64,000 nucleotides of DNA. Source: Diaporthe sp. PMI_573. Lineage: Eukaryota > Ascomycota > Sordariomycetes > Diaporthales > Diaporthaceae. A program made the translations under genes and the position numbers. How positions within the stretch are numbered: position 1 is the stretch's first letter; the number at the start of each line of letters is the position of its first letter. Below are positions 1-11,706 of this stretch, one piece after another. The stretch lies in the NCBI GenBank assembly GCA_021399435.1, contig JAJTUP010000090.1, positions 1-64,000 on the forward strand. Reading direction: 5' to 3'. Below the pieces are notes generated by a model. It searched no databases and was not told where the DNA came from. It was given only the letters and a program-made list of their open reading frames with translations.

Positions 1-31
1 TCTCGACGAAGACTCCTATCTTGTCGCAACG

Positions 32-505
32 ATGTTGGCTATCGCGCAGTGGCATTGTTATCGCCAGTGCTCTAGTTCCTCGTCAAGATCACTGCCTCAA
101 AGCTCACCGCACTCATCTCAGGCAGGCCATCAGGTTTCCTTATCTCACCCGGAAATCCAGGACGTTCCGGTTAAGATTATCACTCAAGATCACGCCGATG
201 CTGAGTTTGTCATCTACAGCGCAGTCGTCACCGCTGTGTTTCTTAAACGCTTTGCATTTCCGTCAAAAGCTCCAGCTGTCTCAAACGTGCAAGGCCGCGG
301 CCTGAATATAAATCTCACCAGGGTACAGATCTGGCCTCTTCTCGGTCTGAAAGAGCGGCTTGCCAAAGCTCTAGGCCCTCAAATTGCTGGTGATTTGGCG
401 TGTCAGGACACAGCAGACAGCGACATCGAGACATGGGAGACGGACAAAGACCGCAAGCTTCGCTTCAGGAATCTCAAGAGGAAGGTGGCAGCCCCATTTA
501 TCTGA
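32..505 (+). CDS. Unrecognised open frame, 157 codons
   Basis: An ATG-initiated frame of 157 codons that I do not recognise. The first 60 residues are Ser/Gln/His-rich. The remainder has mixed hydrophobic and charged stretches, ending in a helical-looking, basic tail (LRFRNLKRK) from about residue 140. It could be the 3' exon of a gene starting before the window, or chance. No intron signals, domain or neighbour supports a function, so this is a weak call. Confidence 0.22.
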   Translation: MLAIAQWHCYRQCSSSSSRSLPQSSPHSSQAGHQVSLSHPEIQDVPVKIITQDHADAEFVIYSAVVTAVFLKRFAFPSKAPAVSNVQGRGLNINLTRVQIWPLLGLKERLAKALGPQIAGDLACQDTADSDIETWETDKDRKLRFRNLKRKVAAPFI

Positions 506-2820
506 GACAGCGGCGGTCTCATCCGACGGAGAGGTAGACCGCTGTGTAGTGGGTTGGAAGCGCTGCGAATTCTTTACGATCGGACGGCCCTGGCTGGAGG
601 TTGGACAGGCAGTTTAAGCGGACGACTGGCAAGAAGTAAGGCCAATAGGGAGCAGATCACCAGTGCTGGGCTATAGAATCCTTTTGACACCAGCAGCATA
701 AAACGCCATATCACGCAAGTAGCATGAAACAAGCTGCTGAATCCAACGAAATGGATATTTGAGAGGTACCTTACTCTAGCAAGAGACCAAAAGGTTTCCA
801 AAGCTTGGGCAGCATCTCTTCGTAGGACAGCTTTTCAGCCTCGAGCGTGTTAGCCCGCTCAAAGCTGGCATCCAACGGGGTCCGCAAGACGTTGTAGACC
901 GCGATTGTCGAAGCCGTTATGGATAAAAAGACCCTGATTCCTTGTTTTGGTCTAGGCTTTTTTTTTTTTTTTTTTTTTTTTTGCAACCGACGATGGCCAA
1001 ACCATAGCCCACAGTGCTCAAGATTCACGTCTTTTGCATATCGACGAAGCTCTGCTCACAGCCGGCAGGTTGTACATACTATGATCTCGTCCTCCGCTTT
1101 GCCGTCGCGGTCATTACCAGCCATATTCCCTTTCATCCGCAGGCTGTCGATGCTCTTGCTAGGTCCTGTATGCTGCTCTTCCGCGGCTTGGGCCTTGTTT
1201 GCGCTCGAAACCCATGATGAAGTAGACTTCTGCTTGTTCAGGCTGTGGTTGAGTTGCACAATCCGATGGACAGCATCGTCCTTGCTAAACTGCCTGTTGC
1301 TAGATCTGGTCGCCTGGGTAAGCGCGGTTTGGTGCGCCGACCGGGCGGCTGAATACTATCGATCAGCCCATCTTAGCCACACAAATGATCGTGAATACTC
1401 AGAATACCAACCTTCCTCCGCTTCACGGAAAAGCTGATCACTCGGGGATGGGGAACGAGACATGTCAAAAGACGTGTTGTTGGTTGGGCAAGAAAATGTC
1501 GCCAGGGATAGTAGAGACATTAAATATGCGACTACAACACTGTCGACTAAGTTGCAGTAATTTAACGCCGATTAGGGTAAAAACTACTTGTTGTGGATAA
1601 ATGACTATGGGCCTTATTTGTGTAATAGAATACTGTAAGATTGAATAGATTTGGAAATAAGAAAGCGAGGTAATGTGAATCGCAAAAGTGAAGGGAGACT
1701 ACAGAAAGGCTTTGATGACGATGGAGGCTGCGCGAAAAGGAAGCAAAGTTAATATGCGGCCTCGGAGTGACTGGAGACGCTTAGTCAGCATGCAGCCTGA
1801 GAACCCTCTATTTCTGCCGGCGCGTATTTCCGTTCCTTTTGTCTGGTGCCCGAACAGAAGCCGAGCACGGCAGGATAGCCGTCATCAATCGTTCGCATTT
1901 CTGTTTGTATATGCTTTGATTTTGCAATTGGAGATCGCAATTAAAGCACCAGGTTGAAGTACATTACATATCAGAGAAAGACCGGAATCTTTTGATTCTT
2001 GCCACTATTAGTGGTGCTGAATCCTACATACTCCTGCTTACTGATGTAGCACTTCATTGGTCAATCTATGCACGTACAGTACAAGAATTCGTGTGCCGAT
2101 CGGAGGAGAACGGAAGTACACAAGTTGTGAGCATGGATGCGGCAGTTCTCTGGGATTGGCTCCAGTACCCGACCAATGAAAATAGGTCATAATTGTCTGT
2201 TCTCCCACGCTCCCATTCCGCCATACATACTAGACTAGATTCCGGTCCAATTGTGTTTATCTGTATCTATGCCGAGGAATGGATGGACAGCTGACAGATA
2301 TCTTATGCACATTGTCGAAGTCCTGGCGTTATAAATCTAACACATTCTAGAAGTACTGAGGGACTTTTAAAAGTATCCATGTTGCCATCCGAGAATCATT
2401 GTCTTTATGCAAAGTACAGTTTTCCGAAACTGTAGGCGAATGAGCAGCAAATTAGTTCAGGAACTTGCGAAAGCAGTCCTTGGTCCAAAGGCTCAATGAC
2501 CACAGCTCTGGTGGCGTGTAGGGGAGCCGTTGCCTAAGACGACTACATGACTACTGCGTCGTATTCCTTTGGACCTGTCAAATCCCTAGGTCCTTACAGA
2601 AGTACACAAGTTATGACAGTTGAGTAGACACAGAGGCTTCTGTTAGAAATAGTTCTGGATTTGGGTAGAGCACGAAAATTATAATACATAAAAACCATGG
2701 TCGACCTTCAGCCAGAGAAATCGTTGTCCTTAAGGACATATTGTCATTCAATAACTATATTCAACAATCGCTGAAGAAATACACCCCTCCTTCCAAAACT
2801 CAAGTCCTTCACATTTTATC
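506..2820. other. No recognisable gene
   Basis: Only short overlapping frames occur here. A minus-strand frame at 771-1028 ends in a protein-like stretch, but its upstream part is a poly-lysine artefact of the T tract at 958-982. No domain or promoter could be supported. Confidence 0.5.
958..982 (+). repeat. 25-nt poly-T tract
   Basis: An uninterrupted run of T residues (poly-A on the other strand). It could be the tail of a retrotransposed sequence or a simple homopolymer. No target-site duplication was identified around it. Confidence 0.9.
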
Positions 2821-4750
2821 ATGTCACTCGCGGGATCCCTTGATTCAAACATGCATGGCTGCTTTAGTGGTGACAACCATAGGGGCACTTCAAACCCTTG
2901 TCGCACTGCAATTGTTTTACCTACTGCTCAGGACTCGTTCAGCACTGATTCATATAACGATTCCGGAACACCTAGGACCAGTTCTCAGCGCGAGGCGTTT
3001 GTGTGCACACCAAATCAAGCCACTCCATGGAATCCTACAATCGTGGTTGCAAGATCTCCTAATGCGACACAAAATGCGACACAAAGGCCTGTTCGCAGCA
3101 GGAACTATGCCACCCCGGAAGGCTGGGAGCGCCATCGAGAAAGGATAACTCAGATGTACTTGAAGAAGACGCTGAAAGAGGTCCTTGAAACAATGGAACA
3201 GGACCACAACTTCGTCGCCACCGAGAGGATGTATAAAGCACGTCTTAAGGAGTGGGGTGTCACAAAAAACATAACAGCAGATTACATTGCCAGTCTGCCA
3301 TCAGAGGAACAGCGGAATGGTCTAGGGCCGGCACAACAGCAAACATCTCCTCACAACCATCTACAAGATCTCCTGACTACTACCGACCATCCAGATGTCG
3401 AGCGAATCCGAAAATATATTAGCAGGGGAGCCGTCGGTCTCAATAAGCTAGAGATAAAAGATCGCAACCGTGTTCTAGCCGTCTTTGGGTCGCCAGAGGT
3501 TAAGGGCATTCGTAAGAATGCACGACGGGGGCCTTCCAACTTCACGGCCGACCTGACCGGCGAGCCCCCGACGTCGGACGCTCGCCATCTACGAGAAAAC
3601 TCCCGCGGGTTGCAGTTCCCAGTCCTCAGCACGTCATAAACACGCTGGGTGTTTATTCTCTTCTCAGAACTCAGCTCGCTCCCTCACCACTTCTGCTACA
3701 ACCACGCCGTTCGACAATCCCCTATCCCTATACCCGGATCCAGACTATTTCAACTCATCGAATCTTTGGTCATCTCGCAATTCTGCGTTCTCCATCCAGG
3801 AGGTACATGTGCTAGACTTTGTAGTAAGGTTTCGGCTTGCACATATTCTGCGCAAGGAATGCGACCACCACGGGGAATCACCTCTTCTGCAGGCTTGCCT
3901 GGATGATCTGTCCCATGCACTTCGACTGACAGGCTCGGACAACGCGGGCGCTATCACATGTTTTATCTACGTGATCTTATGCGCACTTGAGATCGCAACG
4001 AGCTTCAATTCTGTGAGCACCCTCTCTTGGCTCTTTGATCAGCTTGCTCTTATTTGTACGCAACACTGTCCTCTCATCGCCAATGTTGCTATCCAAATAT
4101 CTCGATATGACAGCAATGAAAGCCTCCTAGATCTCCTAAAGAAGGCAAGGCCTGTAATCCCCACAGGTCCTGGGAGCAACGTTGCCGCAAGCATAGCATT
4201 ACAGGTATACCTTGAGATGGTAGACGTTGCTGCCAATACGGGATCATCCACAGAGGTGTACAGCACACTGCAGGAATCGACGAATAAGCTTTTCGCTGGC
4301 ACATCACCGTCAGCATCGGAGACCTTGACTGTCTGGATCGAGGTGCGGTGTGCTCTTGCTGTATACGAGGCAAAAACATCGTCGGGACAACACGTGTCTT
4401 CACCACAGTCTCACGGTGACCCCGTTGAGCTTCGAACCAACGCAATCAGCTGCATTCTAGACTACCTTCGGGCGCAGAGAGATGTATATGAAAAGATTGA
4501 GGGATGGGCGATTGCGGGGAGGCTAGACAGGGAGGTGCGAGAGATACCAAGGCTCCTTGACGGTGGGAGCAGCGAAGCTACAGGGAACGTGGCTAGTTCA
4601 GAGGTGGCGAAAGAGTGCCTGGGTGGCACCACTGAAGGGCCTCGACGAGCATGTAGAGGCTGTGGAGACATCGGACACAACATTCAGACGTGCAAAAGTA
4701 TCAATCGGGCTGCATATCCGACACGCATACCTAGCGCGCCGGCTGATTAG
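2821..4750 (+). CDS. Clr5-domain protein with C-terminal zinc knuckle (two segments)
   Basis: The ATG at 2821 opens a 272-codon frame. Residues ~97-155 form a Clr5 domain: a W-ERHRERITQMY start, then KTLKEVLETME, FVATERMYKARLKEWG and a basic end. This is the small fungal DNA-binding-like domain named after Clr5. A second frame runs from about 3640 to 4750 and ends in a zinc knuckle, C-x2-C-x4-H-x4-C (CRGCGDIGHNIQTC, around 4650). The two segments overlap in different frames. A weak 46-nt GT-AG intron (about 3622-3667) would join them in phase, or a frameshift separates them. Fungal Clr5 proteins often carry a long helical C-terminal region like the second segment. A paralogue starts at 11707. 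Exact function is unknown; nuclear location is inferred from the family. I am confident of the domain and moderately of the joint. Confidence 0.7.
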
Positions 4751-5659
4751 GCATGATCCGCCGTTGAGATTCAGACCGTGATTTCCCTGGGAAGGGGTCA
4801 TTGACACAATTGAACGAAACATTGGGTTGCATAACGTTCGAAATGTCACAGACCTACCTGTACAATTCTAAAGCAGATGTTGACATGGCGAAACTGATAT
4901 ATATTCTCGCGTTTGGTTTTTATATCCTTCAATGACAAGGGAAATCAAAACCTGCTGAGACCTCATGCTAAGCTGGACCGAGATATATATAGTTATTCAG
5001 CAGTCGTATTTTGTTCCTTATTTAAAGACCTGGGAATGAAAAGGAGGTGAGTTCTGTTTGCTAAATCTTATAATTCTCGAAATCAGGCGTGGTTTGCGAT
5101 GACAAAATAAGTTTTCAAGTTCAACAATCGCGCAGTACTTTCGGTGTTTATAGAGAAGAACATACTCCGTTTCCTAAAGGTTCACATCGTAAACATACAT
5201 ACTACTGTAAATAAAGTGTCGAGAGGTCAGGGGAAGATGCTGGGCAAAGATTGCTTGAGGGCAGATCAGGATCTGAACATTCCGTGCTATGTTACGATAC
5301 CTAACTACATTGTGATTCCAGTGCGTCTAGCCACCCATCTTATAACCTGACCTGCCAATCCCTCATGGATCTCGATGAACGCTGGCCTGAGCGAGGCTCA
5401 GCCCTGACTTGGGCGCCGTATGGGCCTGAGCGGTGCTGCGGTGCCTTTCGCCGATACTACGGTGCCCCTCACCGGGCCTCCGACGGGCCCGAAGTGCTGC
5501 CTTCCAACATAAAGTATTAAGTTATATAAGGTCATAGGCACTGCTCGGTTTCATAATTAAGAATCCTTGATCACAAAACTAGGTAAACTAACCCTTAACA
5601 ATACGAAATGAATATTCTTAAATCTCGGGATAGACCCAAATTACAATATAATAAGGTAG
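4751..5659. other. Intergenic, AT-rich, no gene seen
   Basis: Mostly AT-rich sequence with a short GC-rich island at about 5380-5505 (repeated GGTGC and GGGCC words). No open frame with coding character. Confidence 0.5.
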
Positions 5660-6130
5660 ATGAATTCCACATTGCAAGTCGGAACTAAATACTTGGTAAC
5701 ATCTTCATTCCACATGACGAAACCGAAGATGGCGCAAAAGTCAAACCCAAACTCAGCTGAGGTAGAGATGACTAAGAATGATGCGAATATACCAGAATTC
5801 ATAAAACTAGGAAGAATCACGGCAAGAAATAATGGACATGAATTTCTCGATCTCTCACCAACGCTGATCGGCGAAGGCTCTGTAGCTAGTGACTTCTTCA
5901 ATCAGTCTGCCAATAACGTTACGAAAGCCAATGCCGAAATAAGAAGGGTCTTAAACAATTCTGTTGCTCAAGACGAAATAACACTGCCATCTAGCGAGGA
6001 GGAGCTGTTTGGGACTGATGAAATGGCTCATAGACTGTGTAAAAAGCGTAAATTCAGCAAAGTAGAAGGAGCAAGTGATGCCGAGGAGCCTGTGTCGAAG
6101 AGACGGAGAATAGGGATCTTTAGGGAATGA
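5660..6130 (+). CDS. Hypothetical basic-tailed protein, 156 aa
   Basis: ATG-initiated frame of 156 codons with good composition but no family I recognise. The N-terminal half is polar. Residues ~100-125 are acidic (SSEEEL). The last 30 residues hold two basic clusters, KKRK and SKRRR, that could act as nuclear localisation signals. It lies between the Clr5 gene and transposon debris. It may be a complete small gene or an exon; no splice sites were assigned. Confidence 0.4.
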   Translation: MNSTLQVGTKYLVTSSFHMTKPKMAQKSNPNSAEVEMTKNDANIPEFIKLGRITARNNGHEFLDLSPTLIGEGSVASDFFNQSANNVTKANAEIRRVLNNSVAQDEITLPSSEEELFGTDEMAHRLCKKRKFSKVEGASDAEEPVSKRRRIGIFRE

Positions 6131-6442
6131 AGCACGGGACCATAAGTTGTGATGAATTTGAGGTGCACTTGAAACAGACTAAAACTTTAAGCATGAACAA
6201 AGTTGGTGTTCTCATCCTCTTCCTCAAATACTGTGCCCTCAATAACATTCTCATCGTCAACAAAGCTCGCGATAGCTTGTCCCTCCATTATATCTTTTTC
6301 TCATCGAGTAAGTCAGCTAAACACATCTCTGCACGCACGTGATACTTGGACTATCATTTGAGCAGCATCCATTGCTCATCATCTACATATGGACAAAGGC
6401 AACCCCCTCTCCCTTTTTGCATGTAAAAGCAGTGTAGGAAAC

Positions 6443-6742
6443 CTAGAAAGAGCGTTGTGTATAGTTATAAGAGTACCTCCTTTCTGTTGCAATGGTGAAA
6501 GCCGAAGTGTCTGCCCCGCCTCGATTGTTTGGATCTGCACCCGCCGATAGGAGGGTGTTTACACAGTGGACCTGTCCATACAACACTGCGATGAGCAGCG
6601 GTGTGTACCCATAATAATTCGAGCTTTCAATTAATCTCAGATACTTAGACTGGTCGATTTCTGATACTCCCGCCTCATCTGTTAAAAGAACAGACATCAC
6701 CCAGGCACTTTCGGGACCAGGAATGCTATAAATTACTGACAA
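6443..6742 (-). pseudogene. Ankyrin-repeat fragment
   Basis: On the minus strand about 35 residues around the middle read as an ankyrin repeat: YGYTPLLIAVLYGQ, then VNTLLSAGADPNNRG, which is the canonical G-TPL-A...G...V..LL..GADPN pattern. Only one repeat plus the start of another remains, so this is a relic of a larger ankyrin protein, a type often seen in fungal NLR-like or HET-region genes. Flanking frames show no more repeats. The reading of the repeat is direct; the identity of the parent gene is unknown. Confidence 0.6.
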
Positions 6743-6750
6743 CGAGGGCC

Positions 6751-7032
6751 ATGCCGGGGTCCCTCGGCCTGCTCTGGATCCGGACCCCGAAGGGATCCTC
6801 CCCAGTCGAGATCACGAAGTTTGGTCGCGGAAAACGGCGTCACATCCTTCCGGCATACACACAAGATGGCATTGTGCTGAGACGAGTTCACCAGGGATCA
6901 ACAGATAGTGATCTGTTTGAGGACTTTATAGCCCAATTACTGCACCACTGTAGCAGATACCCGGAGCCGAAATCCGTAATCGTTATAGACAACGCTTCTT
7001 GGCATCATTCAGACACAATCGTACCGATGTGA
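6751..7032 (+). mobile_element. Tc1/mariner (DDE_3) transposase fragment
   Basis: The frame at about 6810-7015 reads as the middle of a fungal Tc1/mariner-type transposase: GRGKRRHILPAYTQDGIV, then LFEDFIAQLLHHC and VIVIDNASWHHS. The last carries the second catalytic aspartate (IDN-S-HHS). The first and third acidic positions and the usual downstream proline-rich YSPDLNP segment are missing, and the frame closes at 7032. It is a truncated, inactive copy. No terminal repeats were found. Confidence 0.65.
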
Positions 7033-7200
7033 TTGTTCCAAACAAGTATCTCGACCACGCACTAACGAGGGAACCATATTCGTCGGAGCATTTTAGTGGA
7101 CTGACAGCCCATTTGCGGGAAACGCAAGACAAGAGGGTCGGAAAAGAGAGCCAAGACGCCCCTACGTCATTAAAAGGGGCCTTCTTCAGCTCTGCCACAA

Positions 7201-7398
7201 CGTGGTGGATACGAGCTCGCAGCAGACCAAAAGGATCCCCTTCTGGGAGATGTCGCAGTCGTTGCTGCAAAACTTGCCAACCGTTCTCTTTTTCGCGAAG
7301 CCGTAGGGCTAACTTTGGCAAGCTGGAATGGCGAGTCCTGGTTTGCGCTCGGCGAACTGGCCAACCTGCAAGGTACTTGGGTAAACACAGACGAGTAA
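7201..7398 (+). pseudogene. Short coding-like remnant, unidentified
   Basis: In one + frame without a start codon the sequence reads plausibly as protein (LGDVAVVAAKLANRSLFREA and further to a TAA at 7396). The pattern vaguely resembles the C-terminal part of fungal BTB-type proteins, but I cannot confirm this. It follows directly after the transposase fragment and may belong to a different, disrupted gene. Confidence 0.2.
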
Positions 7399-8540
7399 GG
7401 CTTGTACAGTCCCAGCGGGGCTTCCAAAGAGGGCCTCGAGCTAGTTGGAAAGGCGGGGCACGCGATAGGTCCGAACATCTAGTCGTCAACAGCTCCACAG
7501 CACAAAGGTCACGTTCTGTAAATAAGATGCCGCCTTGAACTGCCAGGGGCTTGCCTTCCCTTACCGCTTAACGACCTGGGCTAGGACTTTGAGGGGTCAC
7601 CATTGGTGTTCAGCGATGAGGAGGGTAGAAATAAAGGCACTGAGCGTTATGTGACCTACCCGTATTAATTCACCAAATTCGTCCAACCCCCTGTCAGTGG
7701 CAGAAGCCAATTGAACTCTGTATTCAAAGGAAAAGTGGAGAGATCTGGTGGTTCAATGTGGCTCAACGAAAACCCTAAACCATCCTTAGACTGTCACTAA
7801 GCCGTGTTAAGGAAGGGCGATGACAGGGGTTTGGGCGAATTTGGTGAATTAATACGGTATGGACGACAGGACAACGACATACGAACCCTCGTGGCCACGG
7901 AGGGAACCAGTACTGTTGGGCGGGAAGTCACAAGGGTGAAGGTATCAGCCCAGACAGGGGCCAGTGCGGTGGAAGAAGAGCCACAGAACCCGCCGCCTGG
8001 TGGGCCACAGCTACAAAAAACCCGAGGGTCGGAGGGCGGCGGTGGATGTGGTTGCTGATGAAGGGCCTGCTGGACCTTGGATCCGAGCACGGCGCAGCGG
8101 CCAGCATGACGGTGATCGCCGACAGGGTGGTCTTGGAGGTGCGGCTGGATAGGTCGCAGCGCGGCGGTTGAACCATGGCCTGGTTATCCGTCTTGGCCCT
8201 ATTGACCCGGCTGAAGTGCATCTGGCGACTTTGAACACTGTGAATCTCGGGAAAGGATCGGAGCTGGACGCGAGGAATGCCATGCTGAACCGTGGCTAGG
8301 TAGCATTCTTACAGGGATCCTGGGCGGTCTGTTGCAACAACATCTCGTGTTCAGCCAGTCAGGTCTCTCGTTTGGTCGACCCGCTTCTTCTTCTTCTTTT
8401 GCATCTCATGCGCACCAATTATGTGCGACGCAATTGACAATAGGTACGCTGACGTGGGGAAAACCACAGACCGAGATTGTATGGAAATATAACCTCAACC
8501 TAACCCAACAGACACAACCTCGTGCTATGTACTGTATGTA
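7399..8540. other. GC-rich stretch, several overlapping frames, no supported gene
   Basis: All frames around 7800-8290 stay open because of high GC content and give low-complexity Pro/Ser/Gly-rich translations on both strands. None shows a recognisable domain, so none is called. Confidence 0.45.
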
Positions 8541-8698
8541 GGGATGACAGTCCTTTCCATTAGTACCTTGCTGGACTATCCCCACCTCACTCTTAGGCCC
8601 CCAATCGGATAACCCGCATCTCGACCTGGTCATGTGAAGTCCGGCGCTTCTTAGAAGCAGGGAAGATCCCACGGCCCGACTCTGGCACCAGCATCGAG
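8541..8698. repeat. Dispersed direct repeat, copy A
   Basis: This ~158-bp block recurs at 8881-9041 in the same orientation, with roughly four in five positions alike by eye. Differences are mostly transitions. The best conserved core includes CTCGACCTGGTCATGTGAAG. A weaker third copy lies near 10527-10650. It may be a fragment of an uncharacterised transposon. Confidence 0.75.
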
Positions 8699-8880
8699 CA
8701 GGCTGGCGATCCATTCCACGTCCACGGTCCACGCATCCACGCCGTGGTTAGAAGCCGACAAGGATGGCAGTCGCAGGACGAATGTCACATCTGCCCTAGG
8801 CTGATGGTCTCCACTCACAATCTTCCTCACGTTCCCTTGCCAAGTGTCAAATTGACCAACAAAATCCCGGTATTTTTGGC

Positions 8881-9041
8881 GAGATGATGGTCCTTTTCAT
8901 TTGTACTTTGCATAGCAGCCTTCCCCACCTCACTCCTAGGCCCCCAATCGGGTGACCCGCATCTCGACCTGGTCATGTGAAGCCCTGCGCTTCTGAGAAG
9001 TAGGGAAGATCCAACGGCCTGACACCTGCATCAGCATCGAG
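8881..9041. repeat. Dispersed direct repeat, copy B
   Basis: Second copy of the block at 8541-8698. It shares the CCCCACCTCACTC, AGGCCCCCAATCGG and TCGACCTGGTCATGTGAAG segments in the same order and spacing. Confidence 0.75.
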
Positions 9042-10526
9042 TGACAATTCGGCCCGGCTCTGAAGTGTCGGATGCACGCAGGGGCAAGCTATGGCCGGTC
9101 GATCTACCGTGCCGCCTTCTCGCCCCTGCCCTTTTGTCTCTGGCCGTCTTGCTTTCCTCCCAGCCTCCTCTCAATGCCCGTCTCATCCACTGTATTTATG
9201 TTGTTGTATGTACACACCAATACCCCCAGTGTTTTCTGATTAGGGCTCCGCGGCAAGCCCACCCCTTCCAAAGTCCTAGCATTGGCTCAGCCTTGAGACG
9301 TAGTCTATGCAATTGTTTATAACAGCAAGAGGTCAGCGGATGATGTCTAGTACTGAGCGTTTACCCCGTGCACTGAGATGCGCACAGACTGTTGACAGAA
9401 GAGTGGAGAGGCACAGCCCCCTTAGCCTTGTAGGATTCACAACTACACGTTGGTCACTAGGGTACTCGGCAAGGTGACCAGTCAAAATCCATACCTGCGG
9501 CAGACGGAACAATAGTATAAATGGGGCTTAGCGTGGACAGGGATTGTTTCCGACCCTTGCTCAGGTCCTCCAGTTCGCCAGCTTGTTCAAGGCACCCTGC
9601 TGAAGCGGATCACGCCCCGGCTGCCCGGCCCCCAGTGTTCTCTGGATTAAAAGCAGCCGGTGGATATACACAATAGGGCTACTTTAGAGAAAAGATTCCT
9701 TTCATAATACTGAGAAAATCCTCATTTAGCCTCTAGCCAAGGATATTTACCATCAAAAAGAGCATCTTGCAGGCACATAAACGTCTGTCTCTGTATCGAG
9801 TTCTGAGCATCAATCGCACCATGCTGCTGCCTATCTATCATTGAATCCTTCCAAAGGCAGCCAGCCAATCAAGCGAATGCCGAGGCCTCCTAAAGCAACT
9901 TTTAATATAATTGGTTACCAACTGTCTGTCACGCTAACACAGCCCTGCTTAACTCGAGCTACAACGGTTTCTGCTTGGCGCCGAAAGAACCTGATGAAAG
10001 TACATCTCGTCAGTGATAATCCCGGTTAGGCAAAATTAGCCTAGCCTACTGTTTTTCTCGTCTAGCCGATTGATTAAAGCATCCATGCGAGGAGGCATTG
10101 TTCACCCTTCGCTCAATCCCGAGGGGCAATAATTCATATCCGGGACTGGCCGATATCATCTCGCATTCCCGTCACGAAAAGGCTGCCTCTCGACAACACC
10201 ATCATTCCCGTACGTGTGAGGTGGCCGGGACACATGGTGTGGAAGTTGTCCATGATGATGACGTTAAAGTTGCGTTCATGTTCTGCATCCGACGCCTTCT
10301 CCAGTACGCAAGTCCCTCGGATGAGCCAAATGTCAATGCCTCCTTCGTCATCCCCAGGCCTCTTGCCTGTTCGGTACATGGTAACACATCCACCACACCT
10401 TGAGTACCAAGTTCAATACAAGCAAGTCGGTGTGGTGGATGCAACGGTTCAGTTGGTTTCCATCCAAATGGTCCCATCTCCCTTTTTTGGAATAATCGCG
10501 GGGCTTGTGTGGCCACTCACAGTACA
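9042..10526. other. No recognisable gene
   Basis: Short frames only. A TATAAAT box at about 9513 followed by CT-rich sequence resembles a core promoter, possibly of a decayed LTR. There is nothing else I can support. Confidence 0.4.
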
Positions 10527-10650
10527 AATCCCCGGTATTTCTGACGTTATGTGGGTCATGTCTATTTATAGGGAGGATCATCTCCTCCGTCGGGGGCCCT
10601 GACTGCGTGGTATGCATCTGAACTTGGTCATGTGAAGCTGAGGCGTAACT
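10527..10650. repeat. Diverged third copy of the 8.5-kb repeat
   Basis: Shares AAATCCCCGGTATTTCTG with the sequence just before copy B (8862-8880), and a diverged GCATCTGAACTTGGTCATGT with the repeat core. Order and orientation are as in copies A and B, with gaps. On the minus strand the adjoining 10440-10530 stretch faintly resembles a degraded C2H2-type segment. Confidence 0.45.
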
Positions 10651-11706
10651 GCTCCAGCAGAGTTTTTTGTTCGCCTTCCCAATATTGCTACCCCGGCCAC
10701 GACTTGCGCCCATCGCAGGGACATATTCCTGAATGACCAGCGGCTAAATTTTATGTCAATCGTGGAATGTGAGAGAAGGAATCACGATATCGGCGCATCG
10801 GTGATCCCCCATCTCAAGGTTGGGCACGGCAATTCTACGTCATTTTATTCCCGCGGTTCAAACTAGCACTTACTTGCATTTTCCTTACCTTTGCCGAGTG
10901 ATTCTTTCCTAGGCTTCGAATCAGAGGACGGCCCGAACGTGTCCATTCATGCGCTTCAGCAGTTGCCTAGAACAGGCTAGCTAGCAGGAGAATCTGACAA
11001 GGATTGGATGCATTCCCCGTCTACGCTAAGCTCTTTTTATACTATTACTCCATCTGAGTCCTACAACGTTAAGCGCAAATGCGGATTATGTCTTCTTCTT
11101 GCCTGCCGACCTGGATTTGTGCCGACAGTACGTGCGCATGTCAATAAGGAGACTACTTCTAATCCATTGTCAGGCAGTGGCGTACATATTGTTCAAGCTT
11201 AGAACCTAAATGGACAGTTGACGCTGCATGGACTGCTAACCTCTTGCTCTTCTAGATAACTTGCTGGACTATGTCTAAGCGATGGTTGGGATGAAAAGGT
11301 GGGGGAAGCTCATGGCCCAATTAGAAACATTACCACTCAACTGTTTCTCGCTATCCTTGATCCAACACTCTCAACACCTTGCAGGTGATTGACCGAGCCA
11401 GCTGCATGTGAACAAAATTCCAGAGGAACCGCCTTATACCGATTCGGCTATTGTGTCAAAACCCTTTTGCAGAAATGCAACAGAAGTACGCACGTTGGTG
11501 CAGGGTCGCCGCCGAACAGACCTCAGTCTGCAGAGAACGGGATTTGGTAAAGAGCTCTAGTTATATCATGCGAGAATAAATCCACAGCCAGTCTCCAGAG
11601 ACAGGACAGAGCATTCTCTGAAATTGTATCATTTATAGTGTCGATTGACCCCATTACCACCATCCCAGACCAATGGTGTCACGCATCAACTGACCTTCCT
11701 TATATC
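10651..11706. other. Upstream region of second Clr5 gene, no gene seen
   Basis: No coding frame of note. An upstream exon of the Clr5 gene at 11707 cannot be excluded, because its frame remains open back to 11638 without another ATG. Confidence 0.4.

Noticed and set aside
771..1437. Frames containing poly-Lys or poly-Phe on both strands
   Set aside because: They only read through the 25-nt T tract; no recognisable domain on either side.
7797..8283. Several open frames of 60-97 codons on both strands
   Set aside because: GC-driven overlapping frames with low-complexity translations and no domain.
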